Assembly (NCBI RefSeq): GCF_965139615.1
Contig: NZ_CBCSIQ010000008.1
Coordinates: 62,001 to 126,000 of the forward strand
DNA: 64,000 bases
Direction of reading: 5' to 3'
DNA from: Kerstersia similis
Lineage (GTDB): Bacteria > Pseudomonadota > Gammaproteobacteria > Burkholderiales > Burkholderiaceae_B
Part shown: one piece after another, positions 8,022 to 16,325 of the stretch
Numbering within the stretch: position 1 is the first letter of the stretch
Layout of the letters: the number at the start of each line of letters is the position of its first letter
The notes under the pieces: model-generated
Told to the model about the DNA's origin: nothing
Seen by the model: the letters and a program-made list of their open reading frames with translations, nothing else
Databases searched by the model: none
Translations under genes and position numbers: made by a program

Positions 8022-8728
8022 CGCCGTTGCCAGAGTGCTGCCGTATCCGGTCTGACCTGCATTTGCAGGCGGGGCAGGCTTTGCTGGAGTGCTTGCTTGT
8101 GGGCGCAATGGTGTTGTTGCTCTGGCAGGCCGGAGAGTGGCTGGGACAAATGCAGCGGCTGTCAGCCCAGGCCGGGCTGGAAGCCAGGCGGACGGTGTTC
8201 CAGCTGGCGGCCGGCATGCCTGCTGCGGCGGCAACGGTGGCGACGATTGGGCAGGGGCAGGCAGGGGCTGATGGCCTGGAAGAGCCAGGGGTATTGACGC
8301 CTGCCACTTCCGTGCCGGAACGATTGCAGGTCGCAGGGCTTGAGACGCACGCCTGGGCCCTGCGCCATGACTTCGGCGCGCAGGCCGGGTTGTGGTCGGC
8401 ACAAACCCGCTTGCCAGCGCCGCTGCCTCCCCCCGGGCTGTCTGTGGCGCCGATGTCGATGACGCTGCCTGCCGCTTTGGTATTGCTGGGTGGCAAGGGG
8501 AATGGCAGCGCAGGAGGAGCGGGGGATGCTGCGGTCCAGCAGCGTATTGCTGCGGCGACCAAAGCCTGGCGCTCTGCCGCACAGGGCACTATGGAGCACG
8601 CGGCGCAGCTGGATCGCCAGATGCGTCGCGTGGATGCGCCTTGGCGGCCCGGGCATGATGTTGCTGCCTGGCTGGAGACCTGGGCGGGTGCCGTGCCTGA
8701 ACGCCTGCAGGCCGGGAGCGTGCAATGA
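8018..8728 (+). CDS. TadE-like minor pseudopilin
   Basis: A 236-residue protein with a pseudopilin-like N-terminus: AGQALLECLLVGAMVLLLW near residues 18-36. Glu is at position 5 after the processing Gly, so it should be a prepilin-peptidase substrate. The ATG at 8018 overlaps the upstream stop (ATGA), matching the 4-bp overlaps used throughout this operon; an open frame extends upstream but has no better start. The globular part is rich in Ala, Gly and Pro and is not otherwise recognisable. It probably acts in pilus initiation as a minor pilin. Confidence 0.75.
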   Translation: MTPLPECCRIRSDLHLQAGQALLECLLVGAMVLLLWQAGEWLGQMQRLSAQAGLEARRTVFQLAAGMPAAAATVATIGQGQAGADGLEEPGVLTPATSVPERLQVAGLETHAWALRHDFGAQAGLWSAQTRLPAPLPPPGLSVAPMSMTLPAALVLLGGKGNGSAGGAGDAAVQQRIAAATKAWRSAAQGTMEHAAQLDRQMRRVDAPWRPGHDVAAWLETWAGAVPERLQAGSVQ

Positions 8729-9666
8729 GACACGGGTGGCGTTTCTGCTTGCCGTGGCACGGCAGTGCAACACAGGCAAGGCCGTTTCTGAGGCAGGCAA
8801 GCCTGTGCCTGATACTGGGCGGGTTGGGGGCATCCGCGCTGGCCTTGCCAGTGAATGTCTCGGCCAATCTGCCGGAGGCCATGCTGCAGGCCCCCAGGGT
8901 AGTCACGGTCGAGGAGACGACAAGAGCGGGAGGAATGGGCAGGCGAAATCCTGTTGATTTTCCATGGCCGGCTGGCGTGCGCTGGCAACAGGTCTTGCAC
9001 GGGGTTCGCTGGCAGGGCTGCCCGCTGGATGCCGTACTTTTTACCAGTGCCGAAGCCCCGGGGGCGCTGGCCCGGCGTTTGTCCCTGGCCTTGCAGACGC
9101 GGCCGGCGTTGCTGCTGGAGCCTGATACCTTGCGTTTGCATTGGTACGAAACAGGCAGGCACTGGGTATTGGGTCTGGCAGCGGCAGAAGGCGGCGGAAC
9201 AGCCGGCAGCCTGTCGGTATTGACGCTGCAGGAGTGTGGCAGGCGCAAAGGGCAAACCGATGGTGCTGTGCCGAGCTTGGCAGGGGCATTCCCGGCAGCA
9301 CCGGCGGCCATCGACACGAATGTGTGGGCGGCAGGAAATGTTTTGCTGGAAAGTGCAGACACGGATGCCGGCCATGACGTGAATCAGCGCCTGACCCTGC
9401 ATCAGGAATCGCCCTTGGCCGTCTGGCAGGCCTGGACGTACCAGCTGGCCGCCGAGGGCTGGGTATCTATCGGGGATGGCGGTGCGCCTGCCGTTGCACC
9501 GGACACGGCAGTGGCGGGCGCAATGGCTGCGGCAGCCACGGGGGCAGGCCATCCGCGCGCCCAGGTGACGGCCTGGCATCCGGATGGGCGTCGTTTGCAG
9601 TTGTCCATCTTGTCGTCCGCTCAGGGAACGGCGGTATGGCGCCTGGACGAGCGTACTGAACCATGA
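8725..9666 (+). CDS. Exported protein of unknown function in the Tad locus
   Basis: A 313-residue protein I cannot assign to a family. It has a long basic N-terminus followed by a signal-like hydrophobic stretch (LCLILGGLGASALA, about residues 27-41), so export to the periplasm is likely. There is no clear lipobox or later membrane helix. It overlaps both neighbours by 4 bp (the TadE-like gene and cpaB), so it is made in step with the pilus proteins. Possible roles are a secretin-associated or pilus-processing factor; this is inference from position only. Confidence 0.6.
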   Translation: MRHGWRFCLPWHGSATQARPFLRQASLCLILGGLGASALALPVNVSANLPEAMLQAPRVVTVEETTRAGGMGRRNPVDFPWPAGVRWQQVLHGVRWQGCPLDAVLFTSAEAPGALARRLSLALQTRPALLLEPDTLRLHWYETGRHWVLGLAAAEGGGTAGSLSVLTLQECGRRKGQTDGAVPSLAGAFPAAPAAIDTNVWAAGNVLLESADTDAGHDVNQRLTLHQESPLAVWQAWTYQLAAEGWVSIGDGGAPAVAPDTAVAGAMAAAATGAGHPRAQVTAWHPDGRRLQLSILSSAQGTAVWRLDERTEP

Positions 9667-10538
9667 GCCATTTTTCCGCGCCATTTTTGACAATCTCGGC
9701 CCGCGTGGCGACGGCGTGGGAGCGCTGGCGCGCACTACGGGTATGGCTGCTGGCCTTGTCGGCAGCGGCTGGTGCAGCTTGGGCGGCACAGCGTTACCTC
9801 GATGAGCAGACCGAAGCGCTGCGCCTGGCAGGGCAGGGCGTCATGGTGGAACGGCTGGTGGCCGGCCAGCGCCTGGATGCTGGCATGAGCCTGCATCTGA
9901 CACAGCTGGCCTTGCGCCACGTGCCTGCCGATTGGGCGGGCAGCCATGGGTTGCGTGCGGGGGATGCCGCCCGGGTGGCTGGCAAGCGTCTGCGCTGGGG
10001 CTTGCTGGCCGGGGAAGTCCTGACGGAAATGCATCTGGCGGAACCACAGCCTGCGCGCTTGTCCGAGCGCCTGGCGCCCGGACGGCGCGCCTTGACGATT
10101 ACGGTTACCCAGGCCAGTACGCAATCCGGTCTGGTTCAGCCGGGCGACCGGATCGACCTGTTTGTGGCCATGCCAAGACAGGGACGCCGGGCGACGACCT
10201 CATTGCTGCAGGATGTCGTGGTTTTGGCTACCGGTGCGGAAATGGAGGGGGTGCCGGGCAGCGAAGGCGGCGCCCGAGCGTATCGAACCGTCACGCTCGA
10301 TGTTTCCCAGGAGGATGCCTTGCTGTTGCTGGCAGCCCGCCAGGAGGGGGAAATGGTGGCGATCCTGCGGGCGACGGGAGACAGTGGAGCAGGGCAGTTG
10401 CGCCGTAGTGTGTCGTTGGATCAATTACTGGGCGTGGCGCCCTCGCCGGTGCCACCCGAGCCGGTGGTGCTCTATGGCAACCGCCAGACCATGCACGTCC
10501 CACCGCTCAATGCCCAGGAAACGGGAGAATGGGAGTGA
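9663..10538 (+). CDS. cpaB: Flp pilus assembly protein CpaB/RcpC
   Basis: A 291-residue CpaB-family protein: one N-terminal membrane helix (about residues 25-43), a SAF-type domain (VERLVAGQRLDAGM near residue 60, LLAGEVLTE near 117) and the RcpC/CpaB domain with LAPGRRALTITV and LVQPGDRIDLFVA near residue 160. CpaB proteins sit in the periplasm and are thought to bridge the inner-membrane machine and the secretin. The start overlaps the preceding gene by 4 bp, and the secretin gene begins within its last codons. All expected motifs are present. Confidence 0.92.
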   Translation: MSHFSAPFLTISARVATAWERWRALRVWLLALSAAAGAAWAAQRYLDEQTEALRLAGQGVMVERLVAGQRLDAGMSLHLTQLALRHVPADWAGSHGLRAGDAARVAGKRLRWGLLAGEVLTEMHLAEPQPARLSERLAPGRRALTITVTQASTQSGLVQPGDRIDLFVAMPRQGRRATTSLLQDVVVLATGAEMEGVPGSEGGARAYRTVTLDVSQEDALLLLAARQEGEMVAILRATGDSGAGQLRRSVSLDQLLGVAPSPVPPEPVVLYGNRQTMHVPPLNAQETGEWE

Positions 10539-11989
10539 AGCCGCATCGTGACGCAAAGCAGGGCAGAGCAGCCGGCTGGCTGCTGCTGGCCAACCGGCTG
10601 GCAGGTTTAGGCATGGTCTGCGTGCAGAGTGCCGTGGTGGCAGCGGGCAGCGATACCGGCGCCGCCCGCATCGTCTTGCGCCTGGAGGCCGGACAGACGC
10701 ATGTGCTGGATGTGCCGGATCTGGGCCGGGTGGCGGTCGGAGACGGCGGCGTGGTTCAAGCGGTCGCTGCGGATGGCCGGGAAGTCCTGATATTCGCACG
10801 CCGCCAGGGCCTGACCACCTTGCATGTGTGGACCCGCGCCGGCGTTCGCCAGGCCTATGAGATTGAAGTGGGCGTATCGGGGGCGCAGCGCATGCAGCAG
10901 GAAGTTGCTGCTTTGCTGGCGCGCATTCCGAATGCTCGCAGCAGCCGTGTCGGGGATCGCATGCTGATCGAAGGCGAGGACCTGTCTGACGCGGATCAGG
11001 AACGTATCAGCGCCTTGGTGCAGCGCTATCCGGATTTGCTGGATTTTACCGGGCAGGTCGGCTGGGACCGCATGGTTCTGCTGGATGTGCAGGTCATTGA
11101 AGTGCCGCGATCCGAGCTGCTGGAGTACGGCATACGCTGGGACGGCAGTACCCAGGGCGGGTTCGTCGGTGGCGTGGCGTGGGATATGGCAAGCGGTGCC
11201 GCCCTGGCTGCGCGGCCAGGGACGGAGCTGCCGCTGGACCTGCCCATGCCGGTGCGTTCGGCGCAATCCTATTTCGGCTTGAATGCCATGCTGGCGTCGC
11301 GCATTCATGCCTTGGCCCAGCAGGGCGATGCCGTCATGCTGGCGCAGCCTCAGCTGCTGGCGCGCAGCGGCGCAACGGCGAGTTTTCTGGCCGGTGGTGA
11401 GGTGCCTTACGTGACCGTCGATGCCAATGGCAACTCGACCACGATTTTCAAACCCTATGGCGTTTCTCTCGCCATTACGCCCAGGGTGGAGCGCAATGGC
11501 GCTGTCCGTTCGCGCATCGAAGTAGAGGTCAGCGCCGTGGACGCCAGCGTGTCGGCCAATGGCGGGCCTGCCATGAAGACACGGCGCGCCGCGACGGAAT
11601 TCAACGTGCGTTCCGGGCAGACCCTGGTGTTGGGTGGTTTTATCTCGCGTGAGCAGTTGCGTGACCGGGATGCGTTGCCCGGTTTGGGCAGCCTGCCCAT
11701 TATCGGCGCGCTGTTCGGCTCGCGGCGGTTCCAGCAGCGTGAGACGGAGCTGGCGATTCTGGTCACGCCGGTGGTGGTGTCGCAGGACGATCCGGGGCTG
11801 CAGCGCCGGGCACATGCCGCCCGGCAGGCCGTCGAAGCGGCCTTCCCGGATGGGCCTGCCATCAATGTGCCCATCCTGCCGGATGTGCCGGAAGGTCGGC
11901 GTTGGGATCCCTATGCCGGTGCCGGGTCGCAATGGGAGGCCGAGGCAGCCGCTGCCGCTGCAGGCAATGTCTATGACTTTGATGAGTGA
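10529..11989 (+). CDS. cpaC: Flp pilus secretin CpaC/RcpA
   Basis: A 486-residue type II/III-family secretin forming the outer-membrane pore for the Flp pilus. After an N-terminal hydrophobic stretch there is a pilus-type N-domain (VLDVPDLGRVAVGD, LTTLHVWTRAG, near residues 55-110). The secretin core follows, with VTPRVERNGAVRSRI-type strands and the C-terminal signature GQTLVLGGFISREQ...LPGLGSLPIIGALFGS near residues 365-400, then ELAILVTPVVV. Its first codons overlap the end of cpaB by 10 bp. The Ala-rich C-terminal tail overlaps the start of the FHA-CpaF gene. Confidence 0.95.
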   Translation: MGVKPHRDAKQGRAAGWLLLANRLAGLGMVCVQSAVVAAGSDTGAARIVLRLEAGQTHVLDVPDLGRVAVGDGGVVQAVAADGREVLIFARRQGLTTLHVWTRAGVRQAYEIEVGVSGAQRMQQEVAALLARIPNARSSRVGDRMLIEGEDLSDADQERISALVQRYPDLLDFTGQVGWDRMVLLDVQVIEVPRSELLEYGIRWDGSTQGGFVGGVAWDMASGAALAARPGTELPLDLPMPVRSAQSYFGLNAMLASRIHALAQQGDAVMLAQPQLLARSGATASFLAGGEVPYVTVDANGNSTTIFKPYGVSLAITPRVERNGAVRSRIEVEVSAVDASVSANGGPAMKTRRAATEFNVRSGQTLVLGGFISREQLRDRDALPGLGSLPIIGALFGSRRFQQRETELAILVTPVVVSQDDPGLQRRAHAARQAVEAAFPDGPAINVPILPDVPEGRRWDPYAGAGSQWEAEAAAAAAGNVYDFDE

Positions 11990-13973
11990 GCCAGCAATGG
12001 TGGAAATCGAAATCACGCAGGAAGGCGCAGCAGTGGAGCGCCATTTGCTGGCACTGCCGGTATTGATCGGCCGTGACGAGCAATGCAGCTTGCGTTTGCG
12101 CTCCTGGCGGATCGCCAGAACGCACGCCAGACTGAGTGCGCATGCCGGGGATTTGTTGCTGGAAGACCTGGGCTCCTGGCATGGCACCTGGGTCAATCAG
12201 CGCCGCGTGGCGCGCTATGGCCCCCTGCAGCCCGAAGATATTGTGGTCATTGGCCCCTGCCGGCTGATGGTGCGGCGGGTGACACCCCTGCTTCCGAAAA
12301 ACGATACCGTGCCGGGAGAGGGCAGTGCGGCGCGGTTGGCTGCGCGGTTGCCTCTGATGGGGGCTGATCCTGGGACTCCGACAGATCGTCCTCCTGCCTC
12401 TCGCATCCGTCTGGAGCCCGGCCCGGATTTCCAGGCAGATCCGTTGTCGGTCACTGGATTGGCGGCACTGCCCGCGCAGCCAGGGCAGGGCTCGCCGCAA
12501 TTGGCTGACGGGGAGGCGAACCTGCTGGATGGGCAAGACACAGCAGGTGCCGATGTGGCGGGGGGATGGCCGGTAGCCGATACCCTGCTGGTTCGTCGCT
12601 TGCATGCCGTACTGCTGCAGGAGCTGGATCTGCGGCGCCGCAATGTCGAAGATATGAACGATGCAGCTCTGCGCAGCCAGGCGCGTGAAGTACTCTCCGC
12701 CTGGCTGGACAGAAACGGCAGGGCGGGTGACCTGTCAGCGCAGGAAGGGGCGTCCGAGGCGGGCTGGCCGGCCGAGGGGGCTGCCCGCCAGGCGCTGCTG
12801 GAACGGGTGCTGGATGAGGCCTTGGGCTATGGCCCCTTGCAGCCTTTGCTGGCGGAAGAGGGCATTACCGAGATTATGGTCAATGGCCACAATGAAATTT
12901 ATGTCGAGCGCCAGGGCCGTCTGCTGCGCCATCCGGCGGCGTTCAGCAGCGAAGCCGCCTTGATGGCCGTGATGGAACGCATGGTTGCGCCGGTAGGGCG
13001 CAGGCTGGATGAAAATATGCCGCTGGCGGACGCGCGTCTGCCGGATGGCTCCCGGGTTCATGCCGTCATTCGCCCTGTTGCCGTGCGCGGACCGAGTCTG
13101 ACCATTCGGCGTTTTCCCGTGCATCGGCCCGGGTTGCCGGAACTGACGCAATGGGGGGCGCTGGATGGCGCCATGGCATCGTTTCTGGCGCAGTGTGTGC
13201 GCTTGCGCCGCAATATCATCGTATCGGGCGGAACGGGCTCAGGGAAAACCACTTTGCTCAATGCTTTGTCGCACTGCATTGCAGCGCACGAGCGGGTAAT
13301 CACGATAGAGGATGCGGCAGAACTGCGGCTGTTGCATGCGCATCGTGTTGTGCTTGAAGCGCGGCCGCCCAACCAGGAAGGTAAGGGCGCGATCACGATT
13401 CGGGAACTGGTGCGCAATGCCTTGCGCATGCGGCCCGACCGCATCATCGTTGGCGAGTGCCGGGGGCCCGAGGCCTTGGACATGCTGGCGGCCATGAATA
13501 CCGGACATGAAGGTTCCTTGACGACGCTGCACGCCAACTCGCCGCGTGATGCGCTGGCGCGGCTGGAGACCATGGTATTGATGGCAGGCATGTCATTGCC
13601 GCTGGCCGCAGTACGTGAACAGATTGCTGCTAGTGTGGATTTGCTGGTTCAGTTGGTGCGTTTGCCGGACGGACGCCGTGTTGTGTCGGAGGTCACGGAG
13701 TTGTGCGGAGTGGAAAGCCAGTGTCTGCAGACCTTGCCGCTGTTCCAGTTCGACAGGCGTCTGGGCCGCCATCGGCATGGTGAGAATGCGCCAACGTTTT
13801 TCGAGACCTGGCGCAGCCAGGGCCTGAGTTTCGATGCCACCCCTTTTGGTGGACCGGACCGTGTTGCTGCGTGGTCAGGCGACGGTGCTGACGCCTTGCC
13901 GGCCCTGGCTGCGCAGGCCGTCGAGCGCTTGTCCTGGCAGGAAGCTGCCGGAGGCCGCGGAGCCGTGCCATGA
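11982..13973 (+). CDS. cpaF: Tad pilus ATPase CpaF/TadA with N-terminal FHA domain
   Basis: A 663-residue fusion. Residues about 10-100 form an FHA phosphothreonine-recognition domain (LIGRDEQCSLRL, ARTHARL, LGSWHGTWVNQ). A Pro/Gly-rich linker of about 100 residues follows, then a complete CpaF-type secretion ATPase with Walker A GGTGSGKT at 416-423, VITIEDAAEL, and IIVGECRGPEALDMLAAMNTGHEGSLTTLHAN carrying the Walker B and His box. The ATPase powers pilus assembly at the inner membrane. Two starts are possible, 11982 (overlapping the secretin stop) and 11997; 11982 is given because it fits the overlap style. A much longer open frame upstream is an artefact. No tadZ/cpaE lies before it, which is unusual. 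Confidence 0.92.
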   Translation: MSEPAMVEIEITQEGAAVERHLLALPVLIGRDEQCSLRLRSWRIARTHARLSAHAGDLLLEDLGSWHGTWVNQRRVARYGPLQPEDIVVIGPCRLMVRRVTPLLPKNDTVPGEGSAARLAARLPLMGADPGTPTDRPPASRIRLEPGPDFQADPLSVTGLAALPAQPGQGSPQLADGEANLLDGQDTAGADVAGGWPVADTLLVRRLHAVLLQELDLRRRNVEDMNDAALRSQAREVLSAWLDRNGRAGDLSAQEGASEAGWPAEGAARQALLERVLDEALGYGPLQPLLAEEGITEIMVNGHNEIYVERQGRLLRHPAAFSSEAALMAVMERMVAPVGRRLDENMPLADARLPDGSRVHAVIRPVAVRGPSLTIRRFPVHRPGLPELTQWGALDGAMASFLAQCVRLRRNIIVSGGTGSGKTTLLNALSHCIAAHERVITIEDAAELRLLHAHRVVLEARPPNQEGKGAITIRELVRNALRMRPDRIIVGECRGPEALDMLAAMNTGHEGSLTTLHANSPRDALARLETMVLMAGMSLPLAAVREQIAASVDLLVQLVRLPDGRRVVSEVTELCGVESQCLQTLPLFQFDRRLGRHRHGENAPTFFETWRSQGLSFDATPFGGPDRVAAWSGDGADALPALAAQAVERLSWQEAAGGRGAVP

Positions 13974-14818
13974 TGCGGGGATGGATCATCGTGGCAGTCG
14001 CTGTTGCAGCGGCCGCATTGGCTTTGGGGCTGCGACAAGGCATGGCGGATTGGCTGCGCCACTACCGTGCAGCGTTCACGGCTGGAGCGCGATACCGGAT
14101 GGATGCTTTTTTCCTGGCCATGGATTTGTCACGATTCTGGCTGGGGGCGTTGCTGGCGGCATGGGCAGCCGGGTTGGCGGCGTATGCATGGACAGGTTCA
14201 TGGTGGGTGTGCGGCGGTTTGAGCGCAGCTTTGCTGGTCCTGCCGCGTGGCCTGCTGCGTTGGGGCTGGCAACGGCGCAGACGGCAATTGACGGCGCAAT
14301 TGCCGGAGTTGCTGTTGGGCCTGGCCTGGGCCTTGCGGGGCGGCGCCAGCCTGCCGGGTGCCTTGCGCGCCGTGGTACTGGAAACCGAGCCGCCGACACG
14401 GCAGGAGTTTGGCTTGCTGCTGCGCGAGCAACGCATGGGCGTGAGTTTTGAGCAGGCGCTGGCGAATCTGTACCAGCGCGTGCCGACCCCGGAACTGGCG
14501 CTGGTCGTGGCCGTGCTGGGCATTGCGGCGCAGTCCGGCGGCAATCTGGCGGATGCCTTGCAGGGCTTGGCCGATACGGTCGAGGCACGGTTGCGGACGC
14601 AGCGGCGTTTGCGTGCCATGACATCGCAGGGCGTGTTGCAGGCCTGGATCATGGGGGCGCTGCCGCTCGTCCTGCTGGCAAGCTTGCAGTGGCTGGAGCC
14701 ACAAGCCATGCATGGTTTGTGGCATACCCCCTCAGGTTGGCTGTTGCTGGGCATACTGGCGCTACTGCTGGCCATCGGATTCTGGTTTATCCGGCGGATC
14801 GTGAGTATCCGGCCATGA
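13970..14818 (+). CDS. tadB: Tad pilus inner-membrane platform protein TadB
   Basis: A 282-residue type II secretion F-domain protein. Hydrophobic segments lie at the N-terminus, around residues 60-90, and as a pair at the C-terminus (ALPLVLLASLQWL, LLLGILALLLAIGFWFI). The cytoplasmic GspF-like core (LPELLLGLAWALRGGASLPGAL, MGVSFEQALANLYQRVPTPEL) is between them. TadB pairs with TadC as the platform on which the CpaF ATPase acts. The start overlaps cpaF by 4 bp. Confidence 0.92.
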   Translation: MMRGWIIVAVAVAAAALALGLRQGMADWLRHYRAAFTAGARYRMDAFFLAMDLSRFWLGALLAAWAAGLAAYAWTGSWWVCGGLSAALLVLPRGLLRWGWQRRRRQLTAQLPELLLGLAWALRGGASLPGALRAVVLETEPPTRQEFGLLLREQRMGVSFEQALANLYQRVPTPELALVVAVLGIAAQSGGNLADALQGLADTVEARLRTQRRLRAMTSQGVLQAWIMGALPLVLLASLQWLEPQAMHGLWHTPSGWLLLGILALLLAIGFWFIRRIVSIRP

Positions 14819-15849
14819 ATGCCGTGGGTGTCATGCATACCGGTTGGTACGCTGTTGTGCTGCATATCGTGGAGCCCGGCATCCCGGATACTCAGGATGT
14901 CTCGGATGCCAGCCGCGGCGGCATCTGGCTCTGGCTGTGCATGGTTGGTATCGCCCTGGCGGTTGGCATGGCCGTATCCCAGTGGCAGCAGGGCGACAGG
15001 GTTAACAGAGCGGAGCCGGTTGTCGCCAGCACAAGCCTGCCCATGCCCTGGGTCTGGCGCTTTGCGCTACCTGTGCTGCAGCGTTTTTCCTGGTGTGCAC
15101 GGCCATGGCTGGGTTGGCGGGCGCAGCAGCGCCTGGCTGAATTGTTGCAGGAAGCCGGGCTGGCGCGAGGGCTGGAGCCTTTGGTGTTGCGAACAGCCCA
15201 GTGCTTGCTGGGGCTGATGGCAGCCTTGATGTCGGGGCTGGTGATATGGTGTCTATCGAGTCCGGGGTTCGGCAATGAGGCCGGCCTGCTATCGGGCCGC
15301 TTCTTTCCGACGGCAGCGGGGATGATGCTGGGCGGGGGACTGGCGGGTTGGCATGCCCCGGGCGTTAGTTTGCGAGCCAGGGCACGCGAGCGGCGTCGCC
15401 AGATGGCGGCGGAGTTGCCTTTGGTGCTGGAAATGTTGGCGCTGTGCCTGGCCGGCGGGCAGCATTTCAATGGCGCTTTGCAGCAAATGGCGCGACATGC
15501 GCCACGTGGAGCCTTGCAGCAGGAGTTTGCGCAGGCCTGGGCAGAAATCATGCAAGGACGGCCCAGGGTGGAGGCGATCCGGATACTGGCGCGGCGTACC
15601 GGCTTGCCCGCCATGCGTCGTTTTGCCGCCGCCTTGGCGCAGGCCGAAGGCCTGGGCATGGCGTTGGGGCCCTTGCTGCGGGCGCAGGCCAGACAATTGC
15701 AGGATGAACGGATCCAACAGGCCGAAAAACAAGCCATGGAAGCGCCTGTGAAAATGCTGTTGCCGTTGATGACATGCATTTTTCCCTGCACCTTTCTGGT
15801 ACTGGCTTATCCGGTCATGCATTATCTGCAAGCAGGGTTGTCGGGATGA
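14815..15849 (+). CDS. tadC: Tad pilus inner-membrane platform protein TadC
   Basis: A 344-residue F-domain protein following tadB with a 4-bp overlap. The ATG at 14815 is chosen for that overlap. Hydrophobic segments are seen near residues 37-55, 125-145, 160-180 and at the C-terminus (LLPLMTCIFPCTFLVLAYPVM). The core has ELPLVLEMLALCLAGGQHFNGALQ and the AEGLGMALGPLLRAQA block found in TadC proteins. It is the second platform subunit. The next gene overlaps its stop. Confidence 0.92.
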   Translation: MNAVGVMHTGWYAVVLHIVEPGIPDTQDVSDASRGGIWLWLCMVGIALAVGMAVSQWQQGDRVNRAEPVVASTSLPMPWVWRFALPVLQRFSWCARPWLGWRAQQRLAELLQEAGLARGLEPLVLRTAQCLLGLMAALMSGLVIWCLSSPGFGNEAGLLSGRFFPTAAGMMLGGGLAGWHAPGVSLRARARERRRQMAAELPLVLEMLALCLAGGQHFNGALQQMARHAPRGALQQEFAQAWAEIMQGRPRVEAIRILARRTGLPAMRRFAAALAQAEGLGMALGPLLRAQARQLQDERIQQAEKQAMEAPVKMLLPLMTCIFPCTFLVLAYPVMHYLQAGLSG

Positions 15850-16325
15850 ATCGACAGGCGGCATCGCCCCGGAGCGGGCGAGACAAGAACCGAGGCATGC
15901 GGCTTGGAGCCAGCAAGGTTGCCAGAACGGAGCAGGGGCGCCTGGTGCTTGCGCGGACATGGCGGCAGCGTTTGCGGGGCTGGTTGTGGCGTCGCCGGCC
16001 AGCTGTTGTCACGGCCTTACTGCTGTGGCCTTGCATGGCAGTGCACAGCCTGGGGATGACGCATGCTTTGGACGTCTATTTCCTGGATGAACAGGGGCGT
16101 TGCGTGAAACGGGTGCGGGCGATGCAGCCATGGCGTTGCGCCTGGCACCCGCGTGCAGTTGCAGTGTTGGAGCTGCGCGCCGGGCAGGCGTGGCCCGGCG
16201 GCTGGAACGATCTTGGGCCCAGGCTGAGGCGCATTCTGCGCCGCTTGCCCAGGCGCCAAGGGTTCAGTCGGTGGTGCTGGCGTCGTCCGCCTGACTGGCT
16301 GCGCCGAACACCGTCGCGTAGTTGA
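15846..16325 (+). CDS. DUF192 family protein at the end of the Tad operon
   Basis: A 159-residue protein starting in the tadC stop (ATGA). After a basic N-terminus and a hydrophobic segment (VVTALLLWPCMAVH, about residues 52-65) it has SLGMTHALDVYFLDEQGRCVKRVRAMQPW and AVAVLELRAGQAW. This resembles the DUF192 core, normally MWMKNT-like, then a D-hydrophobic-hydrophobic-FID-GRV strand and AVLELPAG. The function of DUF192 is unknown, but members recur in Tad and other secretion loci. The Arg/Trp-rich C-terminus overlaps the convergent membrane-protein gene by 62 bp, which is uncommon. Confidence 0.7.
   Translation: MNRQAASPRSGRDKNRGMRLGASKVARTEQGRLVLARTWRQRLRGWLWRRRPAVVTALLLWPCMAVHSLGMTHALDVYFLDEQGRCVKRVRAMQPWRCAWHPRAVAVLELRAGQAWPGGWNDLGPRLRRILRRLPRRQGFSRWCWRRPPDWLRRTPSRS

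Noticed and set aside
7903..9789. A 628-codon minus-strand frame opposite the Tad pseudopilin genes
   Set aside because: It is Pro/Arg/Cys-rich and motif-free, while the plus-strand genes have pilin-like N-termini and coupled overlaps.
11634..11981. Upstream extension of the FHA-CpaF frame by about 116 codons
   Set aside because: It lies wholly inside the secretin gene in another frame and has no FHA or ATPase features.
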